Below are positions 45,986-55,312 of a stretch of DNA of 64,000 nucleotides, in pieces; the stretch's first letter is position 1; each line of letters opens with the position of its first letter. Both the position numbers and the translations under genes were made by a program. Source of the DNA: Rhodopseudomonas palustris (lineage in GTDB: Bacteria; Pseudomonadota; Alphaproteobacteria; Rhizobiales; Xanthobacteraceae); the NCBI RefSeq assembly GCF_013415845.1, contig NZ_CP058907.1, forward strand, positions 1-64,000, read 5' to 3'. The notes below the pieces were generated by a model that made no database searches, had not been told where the DNA came from, and was given only the letters and a program-made list of their open reading frames with translations.

Positions 45986-46345
45986 TTAGGCTGCGAGCGC
46001 AGCCTTGGCCTTCTCGGCGATCGCCTGGAACGCCGCCGGCTCGTTGATCGCAAGATCCGACAGCACCTTGCGATCGACGACGATGCCGGACTTCGACAGG
46101 CCGTTGATGAACACGCTGTAGGTCATGCCGAACGGACGCACCGCGGCATTGAGGCGCTGGATCCACAGCGCGCGGAACGTCCGCTTCTTGCGCTTGCGAT
46201 CCCGGAACGCGTACTGGCCGGCCTTGTCGACCGCAGCCTTGGCGGTGCGGATCGTGTTCTTACGACGACCGCGATAACCCTTGGCGAGCTTGTAGACCTT
46301 CTTATGCTTGGCGTGAGCCGTCACACCGCGTTTAACGCGAGCCAT
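45986..46345 (-). CDS. rplT: 50S ribosomal protein L20
   Basis: A 119-residue basic ribosomal protein that binds 23S rRNA early in assembly. It opens [20 protein letters not shown], with the L20 signature [39 protein letters not shown]. In bacteria L20 also represses the infC-rpmI-rplT message. It follows rpmI by 83 bp. Confidence 0.98.
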   Translation of the reverse strand: MARVKRGVTAHAKHKKVYKLAKGYRGRRKNTIRTAKAAVDKAGQYAFRDRKRKKRTFRALWIQRLNAAVRPFGMTYSVFINGLSKSGIVVDRKVLSDLAINEPAAFQAIAEKAKAALAA

Positions 46346-46428
46346 GACTGATCTCCTTCATCTGAATTTGGTTTGGACGGCCGCGATGCGGCCCGATGAG
46401 GCTGCCGCGCAAGGCGCGGCGTGAACGG

Positions 46429-46629
46429 TCAGGCGTTCGGCAAGAAATACTTCTTGATGTTGTCGCCGTCGGTTTTGAAGATCGCGCGGGTGCCGCGAAG
46501 CTGACGGATCTGCTTCTTGGTACGCTTGATCATGCCGTGGCGCTTGCCACGCTGGGCGGACATCACCTTGCCGGTGGCGGTCACTTTGAAGCGCTTTTTG
46601 GCGCCCGATTTGGTCTTCAACTTGGGCAT
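46429..46629 (-). CDS. rpmI: 50S ribosomal protein L35
   Basis: A 66-residue ribosomal protein starting [20 protein letters not shown], with the typical ending [12 protein letters not shown]. The ATG at 46629 follows AGGAGAGCCAA. The open frame extends far upstream, but the extension is not similar to L35. Confidence 0.97.
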   Translation of the reverse strand: MPKLKTKSGAKKRFKVTATGKVMSAQRGKRHGMIKRTKKQIRQLRGTRAIFKTDGDNIKKYFLPNA

Positions 46630-46962
46630 TTGGCTCTCCTTTGCCACGCGCGAAAAGCGCCCCGGGGGCGCTCTGCGGCGGCGGACATGCTCGTTAGAGC
46701 GTTGAAATTGCACGACCATTCTCAAGATCGAGGCAGGTCGGCAGGGCCATCGCCACGGCAGCCCTTGATCAGCCGGGCGATGAAGGCTGCGCTTATGGCA
46801 GAGCGGAGGCCGGTTGGCAACGTGTAAGGCGGAAGATCGAGCACCGCCGACGCGTCGTGCCAAACGACGGGCGAACCCAGCGGCCAAGAAAGCGCAAAGA
46901 AAAAGGCCCGTCAGATTGGCTGGCGGGCCTCGTTCGTTCTGAAATCGAAACCCGGACCGCCG
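46630..46962. other. Gap between infC and rpmI
   Basis: A 333-bp gap that holds the infC terminator (46896-46930) and otherwise about 265 bp without a supportable gene. Because of the terminator, rpmI-rplT probably have their own promoter in this gap, or depend on read-through; it is also where an L20-binding control structure would be expected, which I could not identify with confidence. Confidence 0.5.
46896..46930 (-). terminator. Rho-independent terminator after infC
   Basis: Read on the minus strand, AGGCCCGCCAG, a 5-base loop, then CTGACGGGCCT form an 11-bp stem with one G-T pair, followed by TTTTTCTTT. It starts 33 bp after the infC stop. This is a textbook terminator or attenuator separating infC from rpmI. 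Confidence 0.88.
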
Positions 46963-47502
46963 TCAGCGCGGCGCCAGCACCATCACGACCTGACGGCCTT
47001 CGAAGCGGGGATCCTGCTCGACCTTGGCGATTTCGGCGACGTCGTTCTTCACCTTTTCGAGCAGCTTGGTGCCGATCTCCTGGTGAGCCATTTCGCGTCC
47101 CCGATAGCGCAAGGTGATCTTGACCTTGTCGCCTTCCTCGAAGAAGCGCTGCATCGCCTTCATCTTCACTTCGTAATCGTGGTCATCGATCATCGGGCGG
47201 AGTTTGATCTCCTTGATCTCGACGATCTTCTGCTTTTTGCGCGCCTCGGCGGCCTTCTTCTGCGCCGAATACTTGTACTTGCCGTAGTCCATGATCTTAC
47301 AGACCGGCGGCGACGAGGTCGGCGAAATCTCCACCAGATCCATGCCTGCATCCATTGCCATTTTGATCGCGACAATGGTCTCGACCTTGCCCTGGTTCAC
47401 ACCGGTCTGGTCGATCAGTTGGATCTCGAAATTGCGGATTTCATCGTTGGTGCGCGGCCCGTCCTTGGCTACGGGGGGCGGCGCTCTGTTGGGACGGCGA
47501 AT
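46963..47502 (-). CDS. infC: Translation initiation factor IF-3 with AUU start
   Basis: IF-3 prevents subunit joining and proofreads start codons. The 179-residue product beginning (f)[22 protein letters not shown] starts at ATT (47502-47500), preceded by GGAG with an 8-base spacer (TGTGGAG-AAGCACCC-ATT). No ATG or GTG is available nearby; a TTG at 47541 lacks a ribosome site. Domains: N-domain with VRLIDQTG-like [19 protein letters not shown], linker [17 protein letters not shown]-domain with [24 protein letters not shown]. An AUU start is the autoregulatory device of E. coli infC, because IF-3 itself discriminates against it. Confidence 0.93.
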   Translation of the reverse strand: MRRPNRAPPPVAKDGPRTNDEIRNFEIQLIDQTGVNQGKVETIVAIKMAMDAGMDLVEISPTSSPPVCKIMDYGKYKYSAQKKAAEARKKQKIVEIKEIKLRPMIDDHDYEVKMKAMQRFFEEGDKVKITLRYRGREMAHQEIGTKLLEKVKNDVAEIAKVEQDPRFEGRQVVMVLAPR

Positions 47503-47822
47503 GGGTGCTTCTCCACACTTGTGAACGTTGACGGCGAACAATGGATCGCGTCAGAACGGCTGCTGATCGGATCCGCACTTCATATAGGTCGAAGCACGAC
47601 CGGACGCAAAACCATCCCGCGCGTCGACACCAGGGTCAATGCCCTTCTGATCCGCGCGCAGTGTGACGGAAGAACCGCCGACCGGCAAGCCGACTTCCGC
47701 ATAAACGAAGGCCGGCCCTCGCCGTGCAGCACCTTGGCACCACACGCCGCCGCGTGAGGCGCCGGCATTGACGGCGCCTCACGCGGTACTGCAAACCAAC
47801 CCGGCAACGAGGTTGTTGATCC
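47503..47822. other. Divergent gap with a 14-bp perfect inverted repeat
   Basis: A 320-bp gap upstream of both infC and the hydrolase gene. CCGCGTGAGGCGCC at 47750-47763 is exactly inverted as GGCGCCTCACGCGG at 47773-47786 around a 9-base loop. No T tract follows on either strand. It could be an operator or a hairpin in a 5' leader. No convincing gene is visible in the gap. Confidence 0.6.
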
Positions 47823-48608
47823 ATGACAAAGTCACCCGAACCGGCCCCGGATTTCGTCACCGTCGGCGACGGCGCCACAGCGCGGCGGATCGCGGTCCGC
47901 GCCCGACCGGGCGCATCCCCCGGCCTGTTCTGGCTCGGCGGCTTCAACTCCGACATGACCGGCACCAAGGCGACCGCGCTCGACCAATGGGCCGAGGCGC
48001 GCGGCCGGGCCTGCGTCCGGTTCGACTATTCCGGCCATGGCGAATCCTCCGGCAGCTTCGCCGACGGCACCATTGGCCGCTGGCTGGAAGAGAGCCTCGC
48101 GGTGTTCGACGCCTACGCTCGCGGTCCACAAATCGTGGTCGGCTCGTCGATGGGCGGCTGGATGGCACTGCTGCTGGCCCGCGCCCTGCGCCGCCGCGGC
48201 GGCGACGCGGCCGCCAAGCTGGCCGGATTGGTGCTGATCGCGCCGGCGCCGGATTTTACCGAAGCGCTGATGTGGAAGGGGTTCTCCCCCGAAATCCGCG
48301 CCGAGATCGAGACCAAGGGCGTCTGGCGCCGCCCCTCGGAGTACGGCGAGCCCTACCCGATCACCAAGGCGCTGATCGAAGACGGCCGCAATCACCTCGT
48401 GCTCGGCGGTATGATCGAGGTCGGCTGTCCGGTCCGCATTCTGCAAGGCAAACAGGACGAAGACGTGCCGTGGCGCCACGCCTTCGAGCTGGCTGAGCGC
48501 CTGCCGACCGACGACGTGGTCCTGACGATGATTCAGGACGGCGATCACCGCCTCAGCCGCCCACAGGACATCGCCCGCATGCTGGCCGCGGTCGAGGAGC
48601 TGGGCTGA
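47823..48608 (+). CDS. Alpha/beta hydrolase
   Basis: A 261-residue serine hydrolase. The nucleophile elbow is VVGSSMGGWMALL (GxSxG) near residue 102, preceded by the oxyanion region PGLFWLGGFNSDMTGTKA and the small-residue motif RFDYSGHGESSG. The Asp is likely in ILQGKQDEDVPW and the His in QDGDHRLSRPQD. It belongs with the palmitoyl-protein-thioesterase ABHD10-like group in overall look, though the substrate cannot be told. ATG 47823, divergent from infC. Confidence 0.85.
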   Translation: MTKSPEPAPDFVTVGDGATARRIAVRARPGASPGLFWLGGFNSDMTGTKATALDQWAEARGRACVRFDYSGHGESSGSFADGTIGRWLEESLAVFDAYARGPQIVVGSSMGGWMALLLARALRRRGGDAAAKLAGLVLIAPAPDFTEALMWKGFSPEIRAEIETKGVWRRPSEYGEPYPITKALIEDGRNHLVLGGMIEVGCPVRILQGKQDEDVPWRHAFELAERLPTDDVVLTMIQDGDHRLSRPQDIARMLAAVEELG

Positions 48609-48649
48609 CCCGCAGGGCTCGCCCGGCGTCGCCCAGCCGCATCATAAAT

Positions 48650-48748
48650 CGTCATCGCCCGCGCAGGCGGGCGAACCAGTGTTCCAGAGAGATCGGGTCA
48701 TCGGCGCACTGGGATACAGGATCCCTCGCCTTCGCGAGGGATGACGAT
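48650..48748. repeat. Dispersed palindromic element with hairpin ends
   Basis: CGTCATCGCCCGCGCAGGCGGGCGA (split here as CGTCATCGCCCGC and GCGGGCGA around GCAG) at 48650-48674, and GGATCCCTCGCCTTCGCGAGG at 48719-48739 followed by GATGACG: two hairpins in opposed orientation, ending with CGTCAT/ATGACG. It fills the convergent gap between the hydrolase and queG. Confidence 0.65.
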
Positions 48749-48753
48749 TGATT

Positions 48754-48766
48754 GGGGGGGGGGGGG
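48754..48766 (+). repeat. G13 homopolymer tract
   Basis: Thirteen consecutive G, 5 bp beyond the queG stop (as C13 in the transcript), at the edge of a dispersed palindrome. Such tracts are slippage-prone; its length in other isolates may differ and sequencing errors are possible. Confidence 0.8.
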
Positions 48767-48770
48767 CGCC

Positions 48771-49979
48771 CTACTCAGCAGCGACCCCGCCCCACTCCGC
48801 CCGCACGCCGTCATCGACTTCGGCGGCGAGATGCACCGCCTTCAGTGTCGCGACGCGCTCCGGCGGCAGCAATTGCGCCAGCGCCCAGACCGCGGCGCCG
48901 CGGATCGTCGGGCTCGGATCGGCCAGCATCCGCTCGGCCTCCGAAGCCAACTCGCCATCGCCCGAATTGCCGATCGCGATCAGCACGTTGCGGATGAAGC
49001 GGTCGCGCCCGATACGCTTCACCGGCGACTTGGTGAACAGGGCCCGAAACGACGGATCGTCGAGCCGCACCAGTTCGCCGAGCGCCGGTGCCCGCAGAGC
49101 ATCGCGCGCGGCCAGCTTTGCCTCGCGCCCCGCCTGGGCAAACTTGTTCCACGGGCAGGCGGCAAGACAATCGTCACAGCCGTAAATCCGGTTGCCGAGG
49201 CGCGCGCGAAACTCCCGCGGGATCGGGCCTTTGTGCTCGATCGTCAGATACGAGATGCAGCGCCGGGCATCGAGCTGGTACGGCGCCGGAAACGCGGCGG
49301 TCGGGCAGGCGTCGAGGCAGGCGCGGCACGAGCCGCAGTGATCGCCCTCGGCTGCGTCCCGCGGCAGATCGAGCGTGGTGAAAACAGCCCCCAGAAACAT
49401 CCAGGAGCCGCGGCCTTTCGACACCAGATTGGTGTGCCGGCCCTGCCAGCCGAGACCGGCGGCCTGGGCAAGCGGCTTCTCCATTACTGCCGCAGTGTCG
49501 ATGAACACCTTCACGTCACCGCCGCCGGTCGCCACCAGCCAGCGCGCGAACTGCTTCAGCCGGGCCTTGATGACGTCGTGATAATCGTCGCCCTGCGCAT
49601 AGACGGAGATGGCACCGCGATCCTTCTGAGTCAGCACGGCGCGCGGATCGGCGTCCGGGCCATAGTTGAAGCCGAGCAGGATGACGCTTTGGACCTCGCT
49701 CCACATCACACGCGGATCGGAGCGACGCTCGGGACGATCGGCGAGCCAAGCCATCTCGCCGTGATAACCGGCGTCGAGAAACGCGCGCAGCCGCGCCGGC
49801 GCTTCGGGAATGGAGTCGGGAGCGCAGATTCCGAAGGCATCAAAGCCGAGAGCGCGTGCCTGTTCGGCGAGCCGCGCCTTCAACGCATCGCCGGGTTCGG
49901 CCGATGCGGACTGACCACCGGCGATGGTCAGAAATCCAGGTCCACGTAGGTCCGCGACGCCGGTACGCCCGCGAGCCAT
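48771..49979 (-). CDS. queG: Epoxyqueuosine reductase
   Basis: QueG reduces epoxyqueuosine to queuosine in tRNA, using cobalamin and two [4Fe-4S] clusters. The protein (about 402 residues from ATG 49979) has the DUF1730 domain ([20 protein letters not shown]), the Cys clusters [16 protein letters not shown] and [15 protein letters not shown], and a C-terminal HEAT-like repeat region ([24 protein letters not shown]). The start is uncertain: ATG 49979 overlaps the end of the upstream GST gene by 52 bp, ATG 50057 gives 428 residues, and a TTG near 49880 would give the most family-like length. Confidence 0.9.
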   Translation of the reverse strand: MARGRTGVADLRGPGFLTIAGGQSASAEPGDALKARLAEQARALGFDAFGICAPDSIPEAPARLRAFLDAGYHGEMAWLADRPERRSDPRVMWSEVQSVILLGFNYGPDADPRAVLTQKDRGAISVYAQGDDYHDVIKARLKQFARWLVATGGGDVKVFIDTAAVMEKPLAQAAGLGWQGRHTNLVSKGRGSWMFLGAVFTTLDLPRDAAEGDHCGSCRACLDACPTAAFPAPYQLDARRCISYLTIEHKGPIPREFRARLGNRIYGCDDCLAACPWNKFAQAGREAKLAARDALRAPALGELVRLDDPSFRALFTKSPVKRIGRDRFIRNVLIAIGNSGDGELASEAERMLADPSPTIRGAAVWALAQLLPPERVATLKAVHLAAEVDDGVRAEWGGVAAE

Positions 49980-50620
49980 TCGCTCAGCAGCGGACGGAAC
50001 GAGGGGCGCGATTTGATCCGCGCGTACCAGGCCTTTGCCGCCTCGTCCTCGATCCATGGCACGTCGCCCAGATAGTCGATCGCCGACAGGTGCGCCGCGG
50101 CGGCGAGATCCGCATAGGTCATGCGATCGCCGGCGAGAAAGTTCCGGGTGCGCGCCAGCCAGCCGATATAGGCGAGATGGTAGCGCACATTGGCGTTGGC
50201 GGCACGAATCACATCCATCGCCGGCGGGCCGCCGCCGTCCTCCTCGCTCATGAAGCGCTTGTAGATGCGCTCGGTCATCAGCGGGCCGGAAGCTTCTTCA
50301 AAGAACTTGTCGTTGAACCACGATAGCAGCCGCCGCACCTCGATGCGCTCGGCGGTGGACTGCGGCAGCAGCCGCCGGTCACCCATTTCGACGCCGTGCA
50401 CTTCGTCGAGGAACTCGACGATCACACCGGCGCCGGGAATCGGGGGGCGCCCTTCTGCAACCAGGACCGGCGTGGTTCCCGCCGGGTTGAGCGCCAGGAA
50501 GGCCGTTCGCCGTTCCCAGGACCGCTCCTCCACCAACCTGAGATCGAGACCGTGTTCGCCGAGCGCAAGGCGGATGAACCGCGACAGCGGGCAGAACGGG
50601 TGGTGGAATAGGGTGTACAT
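49928..50620 (-). CDS. Glutathione S-transferase family protein
   Basis: A 230-residue GST. It begins [20 protein letters not shown], a thioredoxin-like domain with active-site FCPLSR, and then [13 protein letters not shown] and [12 protein letters not shown]. The C-terminal helical domain has [21 protein letters not shown], the family's N-capping region. Substrate unknown. It is translationally coupled to queG, since the two overlap. Upstream is a 199-bp gap. Confidence 0.88.
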   Translation of the reverse strand: MYTLFHHPFCPLSRFIRLALGEHGLDLRLVEERSWERRTAFLALNPAGTTPVLVAEGRPPIPGAGVIVEFLDEVHGVEMGDRRLLPQSTAERIEVRRLLSWFNDKFFEEASGPLMTERIYKRFMSEEDGGGPPAMDVIRAANANVRYHLAYIGWLARTRNFLAGDRMTYADLAAAAHLSAIDYLGDVPWIEDEAAKAWYARIKSRPSFRPLLSEWLAGVPASRTYVDLDF

Positions 50621-50819
50621 GCTGACCTAGATAGTTTCGAAGAGCTTAACAAACCGTGGCGGATCGCATCGAAAAGGCTCTTCGGGAGGCGGCCAAACTA
50701 GTCTCATGCGACGCGGACGCAAGGCACCGAAAGGCGCATTTTTGACGTTGCGACCCCTTAGGGAATAGGCGACAAGGTCCGGCCTCGCGGGCGCCCGATC
50801 CCTTGCAGCGGACAATTCC

Positions 50820-51626
50820 ATGCTCATCGATATCATCAGAGCCGTCATTCTCGGCATCGTCGAGGGTGTCACTGAATTCCTGCCGGTCTCTTCAACCGGC
50901 CACCTGCTGCTGGCGGAGCGGTTCTTCAATCTCGGCGAAGGCAACTTCTGGAAAAGCTTCGCAGTGCTGATCCAGCTCGGAGCAATCCTGGCAATTCTGG
51001 CGCTGTATTTCGTGAAATTGTGGCGAATCGCGCTCGGAATGTTCACCGATGCCAACGCCCGCCGTTTCGTCATCGGGGTGCTGGTGGCGTTTCTCCCGGC
51101 AGCGGTGATCGGCGCGGCGTTCGGCGGCTATATCAAGCACTACCTGTTCAATCCGTGGGTGGTGTGCTTTTCGCTGATCGTCGGCGGCGCGATCCTACTG
51201 TGGGTCGACCAGCTCGACCTGAAGCCGCGCTATCACGACGCCACCGCGTTCCCGCTGCTGACCTATTTCTATATCGGCTGCGCGCAGTGCACCGCGATGA
51301 TCCCGGGCGTGTCGCGCTCCGGCGCCAGCATCGTGGCGGCGATGTTGCTCGGCACCGACAAGCGCTCGGCAGCCGAATTCTCGTTCTTCCTGGCGATCCC
51401 GACGATGCTAGGCGCGTTCGTGTACGATCTCTACAAGAACCACGCCGACATGACCGCCGACAACCTGATCATCGTGGCGATCGGCTTCGTGGTGTCGTTC
51501 ATCACCGCGATCATCGTGGTGAAGACCTTCCTCACCTACGTCACCCGCCACGGCTTCGAGCTGTTCGCGTGGTGGCGCGTGATCGTCGGCACGCTCGGCC
51601 TGATCGCGCTGGCGCTGGGACTGTAA
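50820..51626 (+). CDS. uppP: Undecaprenyl-diphosphatase
   Basis: UppP recycles undecaprenyl pyrophosphate, the lipid carrier of cell-wall synthesis; it is also known as BacA for bacitracin resistance. The 268-residue integral membrane protein has the two signature motifs GIVEGVTEFLPVSSTGHLLL (about 14-32) and PGVSRSGASIVAAMLLG (about 161-177) and about eight helices. Located alone on the plus strand with a hairpin behind it. Confidence 0.96.
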   Translation: MLIDIIRAVILGIVEGVTEFLPVSSTGHLLLAERFFNLGEGNFWKSFAVLIQLGAILAILALYFVKLWRIALGMFTDANARRFVIGVLVAFLPAAVIGAAFGGYIKHYLFNPWVVCFSLIVGGAILLWVDQLDLKPRYHDATAFPLLTYFYIGCAQCTAMIPGVSRSGASIVAAMLLGTDKRSAAEFSFFLAIPTMLGAFVYDLYKNHADMTADNLIIVAIGFVVSFITAIIVVKTFLTYVTRHGFELFAWWRVIVGTLGLIALALGL

Positions 51627-51642
51627 CGACTTCTCTCGGAAC

Positions 51643-51665
51643 GCGGCGTCCTTAAGGGACGCCGC
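51643..51665. terminator. Bidirectional hairpin between uppP and the NDUFA9-like gene
   Basis: GCGGCGTCC at 51643-51651 pairs exactly with GGACGCCGC at 51657-51665 around TTAAG. It is 16 bp after the uppP stop and 10 bp after the stop of the converging gene, so can serve both. Confidence 0.65.
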
Positions 51666-51675
51666 TGCGGTTCGC

Positions 51676-52641
51676 TTACGCGGTCTTGCGCGCGAACTGG
51701 CCGGTCTTGCGGAACCGCCACAGATAGGACGGCACGATCGCCTGCAGCGAATCGGGCTGGATGCCGAGGCCCTGCAGCGTCAGCCCGGCCGACTTGGCAG
51801 CTTCCGACACCACGTTGTCGACCTCGAGCATCCGCACCTGATCCGGCGTCAGCTTGAACGCGCCCGGCGCAAACTGCAGCAGCATCGCCTGCAGGCTGGC
51901 GAGACCGAACGGCAGCGGCACCAATAGCGGATTGCGATCGGTGGTCTGCAGAATGATGCGCATGATTTCACGCATCGTCAGCTCTTCCGGACCGCCGAGT
52001 TCGTAGGTCGCGCCAGGCTTGGCGAGACCATCGACCGCATCGGCAATCGCCGTCGCGACATCGCCGACATAGACCGGCTGCAGCTTGGTGTCGGCGCCGA
52101 CCAGCGGCAGCACCGGCGACATCCGCGCCAGCATGGCGAAGCGGTTGGTGAACTGGTCTTCCGGGCCGAACACCACCGAGGGACGGAAGATGGTGGCCTG
52201 CGGCACCGCGGCAAGCACCGCCTGTTCGCCGGCGGCCTTGCTGCGTGCGTAGCGGGCCGGCGAATTCGCATCGGCGCCGATCGCCGAGACGTGCACCATA
52301 CGGGCACCCACTGAAGCCGCCGCCTGCGCCACAGTGGCAGCACCACTGCCCTGCACCGCGTCGAATTTCTGCGCGCCGCCCTCGGCGAGAATGCCGACCA
52401 GGTTGATCGCCACGTGCGAGCCGCGCATCGCCGCCGCGACCGATTCGGGGTAGCGCAGATTCGCCTGCACGGCGTGGATCTGCCCGACACGGCCGAGCGG
52501 CTGCAGATGCCCAGCAAGCTCCGGACGACGGACCGCGACCCGAATCCGATAGTCGCGCCGCGCCAGCGCGCTGACGACGTGCCGGCCGAGGAAGCCGGAG
52601 CCACCGAAAACCGTGACGAGCGTGTCGATATTCGAAGTCAT
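51676..52641 (-). CDS. NAD(P)-binding protein, NDUFA9/complex-I-associated SDR-like
   Basis: A 321-residue atypical SDR. The cofactor site is VTVFGGSGFLGRHVVSALARR; further segments (ARMVHVSAIGADANSPARYARSKAAGEQAV) lack the classical YxxxK as a clean match but keep Tyr-Ala-Arg-Ser-Lys, and RPSVVFGPEDQFTNRFA is typical of the NDUFA9 group of complex I assembly/stability proteins. In alphaproteobacteria a link with complex I is plausible but not shown here. Start ATG 52641 (MTSNIDTLVTVFGG). Confidence 0.82.
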   Translation of the reverse strand: MTSNIDTLVTVFGGSGFLGRHVVSALARRDYRIRVAVRRPELAGHLQPLGRVGQIHAVQANLRYPESVAAAMRGSHVAINLVGILAEGGAQKFDAVQGSGAATVAQAAASVGARMVHVSAIGADANSPARYARSKAAGEQAVLAAVPQATIFRPSVVFGPEDQFTNRFAMLARMSPVLPLVGADTKLQPVYVGDVATAIADAVDGLAKPGATYELGGPEELTMREIMRIILQTTDRNPLLVPLPFGLASLQAMLLQFAPGAFKLTPDQVRMLEVDNVVSEAAKSAGLTLQGLGIQPDSLQAIVPSYLWRFRKTGQFARKTA

Positions 52642-52801
52642 GCGGGCTGATCCTGATCGCGGAGGAGCGTCTTTAGACGTCCGGGAATTCGCGGACATTC
52701 TGGCGGTTTCGCGTTACGCCATCAACCTTCCGGTGTACAGCGGATTTGGTTGGCGGAAGGCATTTGACTTTTCCGTAACGCCTCCCTATCAAGCGCCCCG
52801 G

Positions 52802-52886
52802 GCCCAGGTGGCGGAATTGGTAGACGCGCTGGTTTCAGGTACCAGTGGGTAACACCGTGGAGGTTCGAGTCCTCTCCTGGGCACCA
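52802..52886 (+). tRNA. tRNA-Leu (anticodon CAG)
   Basis: An 85-nt tRNA with acceptor arms GCCCAGG and CCTGGGC, the Leu-type D arm, anticodon stem CTGGT-ACCAG with loop TTCAGGT (anticodon CAG), a long variable arm and T arm GAGGTTCGAGTCCTC. CCA is encoded at 52884-52886. The long variable arm and the A73 discriminator fit a leucine tRNA. Reads CUG codons, the commonest leucine codon in this GC-rich DNA. Confidence 0.97.
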
Positions 52887-53053
52887 TTGCCCACGCCCTT
52901 CTTCTCGCATCGGCATCTCTTCACATCGACATCGGATCGAGACGTCCACCGCAGGGTGGCGCCGCCCTCGCGTCGCGCGGATCGGGGCGATAGGTTGGGC
53001 TGCCGATTCGGGGCGTTCGGCGCTCTCCTCCATGGCCCAAAGGTTTGCGACAC

Positions 53054-53668
53054 ATGACGATCCGCCTGCATCGCGGCGACCTGCCGGATCTTTCCCGCTA
53101 TACGCATTCAGTGGCGATCGACACCGAGACGATGGGGCTGCATCCCCATCGCGACCGGCTGTGCGTGGTGCAATTGTCGAACGGCGACGGCAGCGCCGAC
53201 GTGGTGCAGATCCCGCAGGGTGCGACCGATGCGCCGAATCTGAAGAAGCTGCTCGGCGATCCGGCCGTGGTGAAGATCTTCCACTTCGCCCGATTCGATC
53301 TGGCGGCGCTGTACAAGGCGTTCGGCGTGATGCCGCAGCCGGTGTACTGCACCAAGATCGCCTCGCGCCTGACCCGCACCTACACCGACCGTCATGGCCT
53401 GAAGGACCTGGTGCGCGAACTGCTCGGGATTGATCTGTCGAAGCAGCAGCAGTCCAGCGACTGGGGCGCCGATTCCCTGAGCGACGCGCAACTCGCTTAC
53501 GCCGCCTCCGACGTGCTGCACCTGCACGCGCTGCGCGACAAGCTCGACACCATGCTGGCGCGGGAGAATCGCACCGATCTCGCCGCCGCCTGCTTCGGCT
53601 TCCTGCCCATCCGCGCCCGGCTCGACCTCGACGGCTGGAGCGAAGAGGACATTTTCGCTCATTCGTGA
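53054..53668 (+). CDS. rnd: Ribonuclease D / 3'-5' exonuclease
   Basis: A 204-residue DEDD-family exonuclease. Motifs: VAIDTETMGLHPHRDRL (Asp-x-Glu), FHFARFDLAALYKAFG (second Asp) and LAYAASDVLHLHALRD (Tyr-x-x-x-Asp). Only the catalytic domain is present; the HRDC domains of full-length RNase D are missing, so this is the short form common in alphaproteobacteria. It lies 167 bp after a tRNA-Leu gene; RNase D trims tRNA 3' ends, though that proximity may be chance. ATG 53054 is used; a TTG at 53045 is in frame. Confidence 0.88.
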   Translation: MTIRLHRGDLPDLSRYTHSVAIDTETMGLHPHRDRLCVVQLSNGDGSADVVQIPQGATDAPNLKKLLGDPAVVKIFHFARFDLAALYKAFGVMPQPVYCTKIASRLTRTYTDRHGLKDLVRELLGIDLSKQQQSSDWGADSLSDAQLAYAASDVLHLHALRDKLDTMLARENRTDLAAACFGFLPIRARLDLDGWSEEDIFAHS

Positions 53669-53897
53669 ACGGTCGAGCGGCCCGTCCGGCGGTTCCGGCG
53701 CCCGAGCGGCAGCTCGCGCCGCGTTTCGGTCAAACTCCTCGGCCTGATGGGCCGGGGCCCGCGATGGCCCTCCCCTGCCGGGGTGATTAAGATAAGCTTA
53801 AGGATGTATTGCAGACTGGAGACCGCGCTCGAAGCGGCGCTCCGGAGGACGGAGCGCACGGCTCCGTAACAAGCGCAAGACAAGCTCGGGAGCAGCG

Positions 53898-54638
53898 GTG
53901 ACGGCGGTTCAGTTGTCGTCCTATCAGACCGGAATGGAGGCGCGCTTCGCGGCAGCGGCGCGCCACAGCCGTTTGGTGCGCACGCTGCGGCTCGCCGTGC
54001 CGCTGGTCGTAGTGCTGTCGATGGCGGTGATCATCGCGATCTCGATCTTCAACCCGTTCCGTTATCTGTCGAAATTGCCGATCGACGTCGGCGACCTGGT
54101 GGTCTCGGGCACCAAGATCACGATGGAATCCCCGCATCTGGCCGGCTTCACCAATGACGGCCGCCCCTACGAGATGTGGGCCCGCACCGCCACCCAGGAT
54201 CTGACCAGCCAGGATCACGTCGATCTGCACACACTGCGCGCCAAGGTGCAGTCGGAGGACCAGTCCACCGTCATCATCGAGTCGCGCGAGGGCCAGTTCG
54301 AGACCAAGGCGCAGCTTCTGAAGCTGAACAAGGACGTCTACCTGCACAATTCGACCGGTACCGAGGCCTGGATGACGCAGGCCGACATCGACATGGGCAA
54401 AGGCACCGTCACCTCCGACTCGCCGGTTGACGTCAAATGGGACGGCGGCACTCTGCGCGGCCAGCGGATGCGCATCACCGAAAAGGGCGACCTGATCCGG
54501 TTCGAGGGCGGTGTGGTGATGAACATCGACAACGCCTCACTCGGAGAACCGCCTCCCGCCGCGCAGCCTGCGCCGCCGCCCGCCCCGACCAAGCCGCGGG
54601 CGGCCCCCAATTCCGGCCAGCGAGCCGTCGCGAGGTGA
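53898..54638 (+). CDS. lptC: LPS export protein LptC
   Basis: LptC bridges the LptBFG transporter and LptA in the periplasm. The 246-residue protein starts with GTG (MTAVQLSSYQTGMEARF), has one transmembrane helix (about 34-53, AVPLVVVLSMAVIIAISIF) and a beta-jellyroll domain (about 75-225). The alphaproteobacterial sub-type is Pro-rich at the C-terminus (PPPAAQPAPPPAPTKPRA). The gene runs into lptA with only 8 bp between and a 229-bp gap precedes it. Confidence 0.88.
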   Translation: MTAVQLSSYQTGMEARFAAAARHSRLVRTLRLAVPLVVVLSMAVIIAISIFNPFRYLSKLPIDVGDLVVSGTKITMESPHLAGFTNDGRPYEMWARTATQDLTSQDHVDLHTLRAKVQSEDQSTVIIESREGQFETKAQLLKLNKDVYLHNSTGTEAWMTQADIDMGKGTVTSDSPVDVKWDGGTLRGQRMRITEKGDLIRFEGGVVMNIDNASLGEPPPAAQPAPPPAPTKPRAAPNSGQRAVAR

Positions 54639-54646
54639 TCTCGACA

Positions 54647-55312
54647 ATGCCCATTGCCGTTTGGTTTCGCCGGCTTCGTGGCCCGGTCGCGCTCGCCAGT
54701 GCAGCGCTGGTTGCTCTGTACGTTGGCGGCACGGTGCCGGCGACGGCGCAGAGCGCTGTGCAGGGCGTGCCGAACGCGATGCAGGGCTTCTCGCAGAACC
54801 GCGACAAGCCGATCCAGATCGAATCCGATACCCTGGAAGTGCGCGACAAGAACAAGGAAGCGACCTTCACCGGCAACGTCAAAGTGGTGCAGGGCGACAC
54901 GACCATGACGTCGCAGACGCTAGTGGTGTTCTACGATCAGGATCAGGCGCCGGCGAAGGGCGTCAAGGGCAAGCCGATGCCGGCGGCCGCGCCGGGCCCG
55001 GATGGCGCGTCGTCGATCCGGCGGCTCGAAGCCAAGGGCCATGTCGTCGTGACCCAAAAGGATCAGGTCGTCACCGGCGACAAGGCGGTATTCGAGACCA
55101 AGACCAATTTGGTGACGATGACCGGCAACGTGGTGCTGACCCAGGCCCGCAATGTGGTGCGCGGCGACCGGCTTCTGGTCGACATGACCACCGGCGTGTC
55201 ACGGGTGGAATCTGACAGCGGCCGGGTGCAGGGCCTGTTTCAATCCTCGGGCGCGAATGGCGGCGGACCACTGCCGCTCGGACCGCCGACCAGCTCCGGT
55301 AAGCCGAAGTGA
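54647..55312 (+). CDS. lptA: LPS export periplasmic protein LptA (OstA-like)
   Basis: A 221-residue periplasmic protein with an N-terminal signal peptide (about 1-30, ending ATAQS) and the OstA N-domain: NRDKPIQIESDTLEVRDKNK, then EATFTGNVKVVQGDTTMTSQ and repeated GDKAVFETKTNLVTMTGNVVLTQ. LptA polymerises into the bridge that carries LPS to the outer membrane. ATG 54647 is 8 bp after lptC. Confidence 0.93.
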   Translation: MPIAVWFRRLRGPVALASAALVALYVGGTVPATAQSAVQGVPNAMQGFSQNRDKPIQIESDTLEVRDKNKEATFTGNVKVVQGDTTMTSQTLVVFYDQDQAPAKGVKGKPMPAAAPGPDGASSIRRLEAKGHVVVTQKDQVVTGDKAVFETKTNLVTMTGNVVLTQARNVVRGDRLLVDMTTGVSRVESDSGRVQGLFQSSGANGGGPLPLGPPTSSGKPK

